This document shows positions 62,065 through 64,000 of a DNA stretch of 64,000 nucleotides, piece after piece. The stretch is from an uncultured Pseudomonadales bacterium (GTDB lineage Bacteria; Pseudomonadota; Gammaproteobacteria; Pseudomonadales; Azotimanducaceae), in assembly GCA_943787425.1 (NCBI GenBank), contig CALSMJ010000007.1:1-64000 (forward strand), read 5' to 3'. Each line of letters opens with the position of its first letter. Within the stretch, counting starts at the first letter, position 1. The notes under the pieces were generated by a model. It had not been told where the DNA came from. It did no database searches and saw only the letters and a list, made by a program, of their open reading frames with translations. The position numbers were made by a program, and so were the translations under genes.

Positions 62065-63702
62065 TTAACTCGCTCCCGAAGAATCGTTCAGCGCATAACT
62101 GCGTCGGCTCGAATAACAGCGACCATCATCAATTCCAATTTCAATATCTATCAGGTTATTTAGGCGTTCATTCAGCTCCAGGATGAGGTCTTTGTAATCT
62201 GCGCTTTTTGACGCCAGATTCCTGAGCTCGTCTGGATCACTCAGCGTGTCATAAAGCTCGAGTTCATTGTGTTCGGCTAATGTGGCCCAGTCTTTTGGCT
62301 GATGATGCTGATTCGGCTTGAAGTAACGAGCGAACTTATATCGACCATCAGCGATACCCCGAAAGCACGCATACTTGGACAAAGACTGCCCTGCAGCCAT
62401 TTGAAGCTTTTCTTCATCTGTGAACTCGCCTCGAACTTGCCCTCTAAACAAGGTTTCAACAAAGTCGACGTCCCAAGCCAGCGAGGCCGTGTAATTCATC
62501 AGCATGCCTCGCTGATCGCGTTCTGTTGGACTACCTTGGAGGGCAGACGCTAGCGACACGCCCTTCAAATCGGGCCAACGATCACTGGTATCACCCGTTC
62601 TCGCGCCACAGATTGCCAACAATGTGGGAATCAAATCGACAGAAGTACCCAGCAAATCGGTTTCGGTAGCGTCCTTGATATCGGGATGCGAGATGAAGCA
62701 AGAAACCCCTACATTTTCTTTGTATGCCGAGGCGCCCTTTTGGCGCATACCATGAGCCCCCGCCATCTCGCCGTGATCCGAAGTAAATAAGACGATGGTG
62801 CGGTCGGCTTCACCCGATGCCTCTAGCGCGTCAAGAACCTGGCCAATATGAATATCAACATCTCGAATGCAGTTGTAGTAATAGTTTCTGTAGATCCTCC
62901 ATGCCTCTTTATCTTCAAGAGGAAGCTTTCCGTACATAATGTCTGCCAAACGTTGATCTTCCCTGTGAGCGCTCGGCTTTTCATCTAACGAAGCCGCAAA
63001 GTTCGGAGGTAAAGGTAAGTCCAACCAACCCCGATAAGGTTCAGCGAAGGGAGCGGGCAGCATGGGCGCTACGCGGACAGGGTCCAGGCGCTCTCCCGCC
63101 ATGGTTCCTGTCGCATCAAAGAACATGACGTCATGGGGATTAATAAAATTGACGCTGAGAAGCCAAGGCGGATCATCTTTACTTAGACCAGGTTTTCGAC
63201 CACTTCGACCCAACAACCAGTTCGCGGCATCAGCTGCAATCGCCCCGTCATGCATGAATCCGTCCCACGCCAAACCATGGTGATCGCCGTCATAGGTGTA
63301 CTCATTGAAACCCCATGGCGCCAAGGCATCCGAGGTCACAGGAAATCGTTGTTGGTCGAAATCAATTCCATCATTGAGATGAGAGAGATGCCATTTACCC
63401 TTATAAACCGTGTAGTAACCGAGCTCGCTAAACATCGAGCCCATCGTAGGCATCGTTCTCGGTAGCTCAGGATGAGGTGGCACATTAGGGTTAACGAACA
63501 TGCGGGTGTGTTGGGTGTGTTGCCCAGAATAAATGACCGATCTCGAGGGCCCGCAGGGCGTCGAGTTGACTTGGAATTTACGGAATGCCACCGAGCGAGC
63601 GAGTAAGCGCTCGTGGCCCGGGAGCTCGAGCTGACTTGGAAAATCTACCCACGAATGCTCTTGATCAGTCGTGATCATGAGGATATTGAATGGCTTAGTC
63701 AC
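62065..63702 (-). CDS. Sulfatase (type I, formylglycine-dependent)
   Basis: Alkaline-phosphatase-superfamily sulfatase of 545 aa. The start, GTG at 63702, has GAGAGGG upstream. Metal and active-site features: LMITTDQEHSWVDFP at the N terminus, FQVNSTPCGPSRSVIYSGQH with the CxPxR site whose Cys becomes formylglycine, and SDHGEMAGAHGM. It lacks an obvious signal peptide, so it acts in the cytoplasm. Activation needs a formylglycine-generating enzyme, not seen in this window. In context with ring-cleavage enzymes it may release a phenolic compound from an aryl sulfate. Confidence 0.93.
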   Translation of the reverse strand: MTKPFNILMITTDQEHSWVDFPSQLELPGHERLLARSVAFRKFQVNSTPCGPSRSVIYSGQHTQHTRMFVNPNVPPHPELPRTMPTMGSMFSELGYYTVYKGKWHLSHLNDGIDFDQQRFPVTSDALAPWGFNEYTYDGDHHGLAWDGFMHDGAIAADAANWLLGRSGRKPGLSKDDPPWLLSVNFINPHDVMFFDATGTMAGERLDPVRVAPMLPAPFAEPYRGWLDLPLPPNFAASLDEKPSAHREDQRLADIMYGKLPLEDKEAWRIYRNYYYNCIRDVDIHIGQVLDALEASGEADRTIVLFTSDHGEMAGAHGMRQKGASAYKENVGVSCFISHPDIKDATETDLLGTSVDLIPTLLAICGARTGDTSDRWPDLKGVSLASALQGSPTERDQRGMLMNYTASLAWDVDFVETLFRGQVRGEFTDEEKLQMAAGQSLSKYACFRGIADGRYKFARYFKPNQHHQPKDWATLAEHNELELYDTLSDPDELRNLASKSADYKDLILELNERLNNLIDIEIGIDDGRCYSSRRSYALNDSSGAS

Positions 63703-63770
63703 ACCACCCTCTCAATAAGCCTTCCTGGCCCGTTTTTGCGCTCACTACCTCTGCCTCATACAGGTTCTGA

Positions 63771-64000
63771 TCATGCTTTTTTCGCCATTGATCTCGCTTT
63801 CAATAGACGAAACAGATTTTTCACGACCTTGAAGTTCCAACGGGCAATCAAGAACGCGGGCGTCGGTTCTGGCCCCCAATAATCCTTCATGTCAGCCAAT
63901 TGACAGTCTTGAGCCTGGTGTTTGTTATTGAGCAGATCAGTATCGGTCCAATGCTCGTGAATCAATCCAAAAGGACTCTTCCAGTAATCAAAAATCTGCC
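63771..64000 (-). CDS. VOC family dioxygenase, C-terminal fragment (cut by window edge)
   Basis: The last 76 codons of a leftward gene; its start lies beyond the window. The visible part begins QIFDYWKSPFGLIHEHWTD, the C-terminal signature of VOC extradiol dioxygenases (FDYWxDPxGxxxEHxTD, with the Glu as metal ligand). The tail WGPEPTPAFLIARW and a basic end follow. It is 68 bp upstream of the sulfatase start, so it heads or belongs to the same operon. Confidence 0.8.
   Translation of the reverse strand, partial: QIFDYWKSPFGLIHEHWTDTDLLNNKHQAQDCQLADMKDYWGPEPTPAFLIARWNFKVVKNLFRLLKARSMAKKA

Overview
The window looks like chromosomal DNA of a heterotrophic, probably marine, gammaproteobacterium (Pseudomonadales/Cellvibrionales-like). 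I infer this from moderate-to-high G+C, a SutA-like RNA polymerase-binding small protein, PpnN, a SlyD-type FKBP, type I GTP cyclohydrolase, an ECF sigma/ChrR pair with photolyase, and many acyl-CoA, SDR, thiolase and CoA-transferase genes of the lipid/steroid/isoprenoid type. No rRNA, intact tRNA, CRISPR array, integrase or transposase gene was seen.

Layout. 0.1-8.2 kb: TetR regulator, Tat-exported nucleoside hydrolase, flavin (Baeyer-Villiger type) monooxygenase, a DUF3127 protein with an SSB-like acidic tail, an NAD-dependent epimerase/reductase, then an alpha/beta hydrolase and SDR pair and a small secreted protein. 8.6-13.6 kb: cold-shock protein, GNAT, DUF885 lipoprotein, C69 peptidase whose N-terminal nucleophile appears to be Ser. 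14.1-16.7 kb: a serine hydrolase and an acyl-CoA dehydrogenase, each broken by a single-base homopolymer indel. 17.8-23.9 kb: a divergent photo-oxidative stress module, with DUF6482, MaoC, photolyase and DUF3429 on one strand and folE, lipocalin, ECF sigma and ChrR on the other. Both rightward promoters carry TGATC boxes.

24-38 kb: phytanoyl-CoA dioxygenase-like enzyme, a two-gene acyl-CoA dehydrogenase that is probably heteromeric, a SutA-like/RRM/SlyD group, transporters (two GPH-type MFS, one SSS, one YbfB-type MFS), a LON-domain protein and a luciferase-like oxidoreductase. 38.7-53.6 kb: catabolic genes (two thiolases, two SDRs, class III aminotransferase, CoA transferase, MDR reductase), three exported proteins of unknown function, ppnN and an exported amidohydrolase.

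53.6-64 kb differs in texture. Long intergenic stretches with tandem repeats, a 46-bp direct repeat (43/46 identical) at 53.95 and 59.27 kb, and a degenerate tRNA-Gly-like sequence bracket a 5.3-kb block. That block holds a two-subunit molybdenum hydroxylase, a GFA-domain protein and an enoyl-CoA hydratase. To its right is a tight leftward operon (VOC dioxygenase fragment, sulfatase, FAH hydrolase, GST, VOC) that reads as a possible route for an aromatic sulfate ester. This end of the window is the likeliest accessory DNA.
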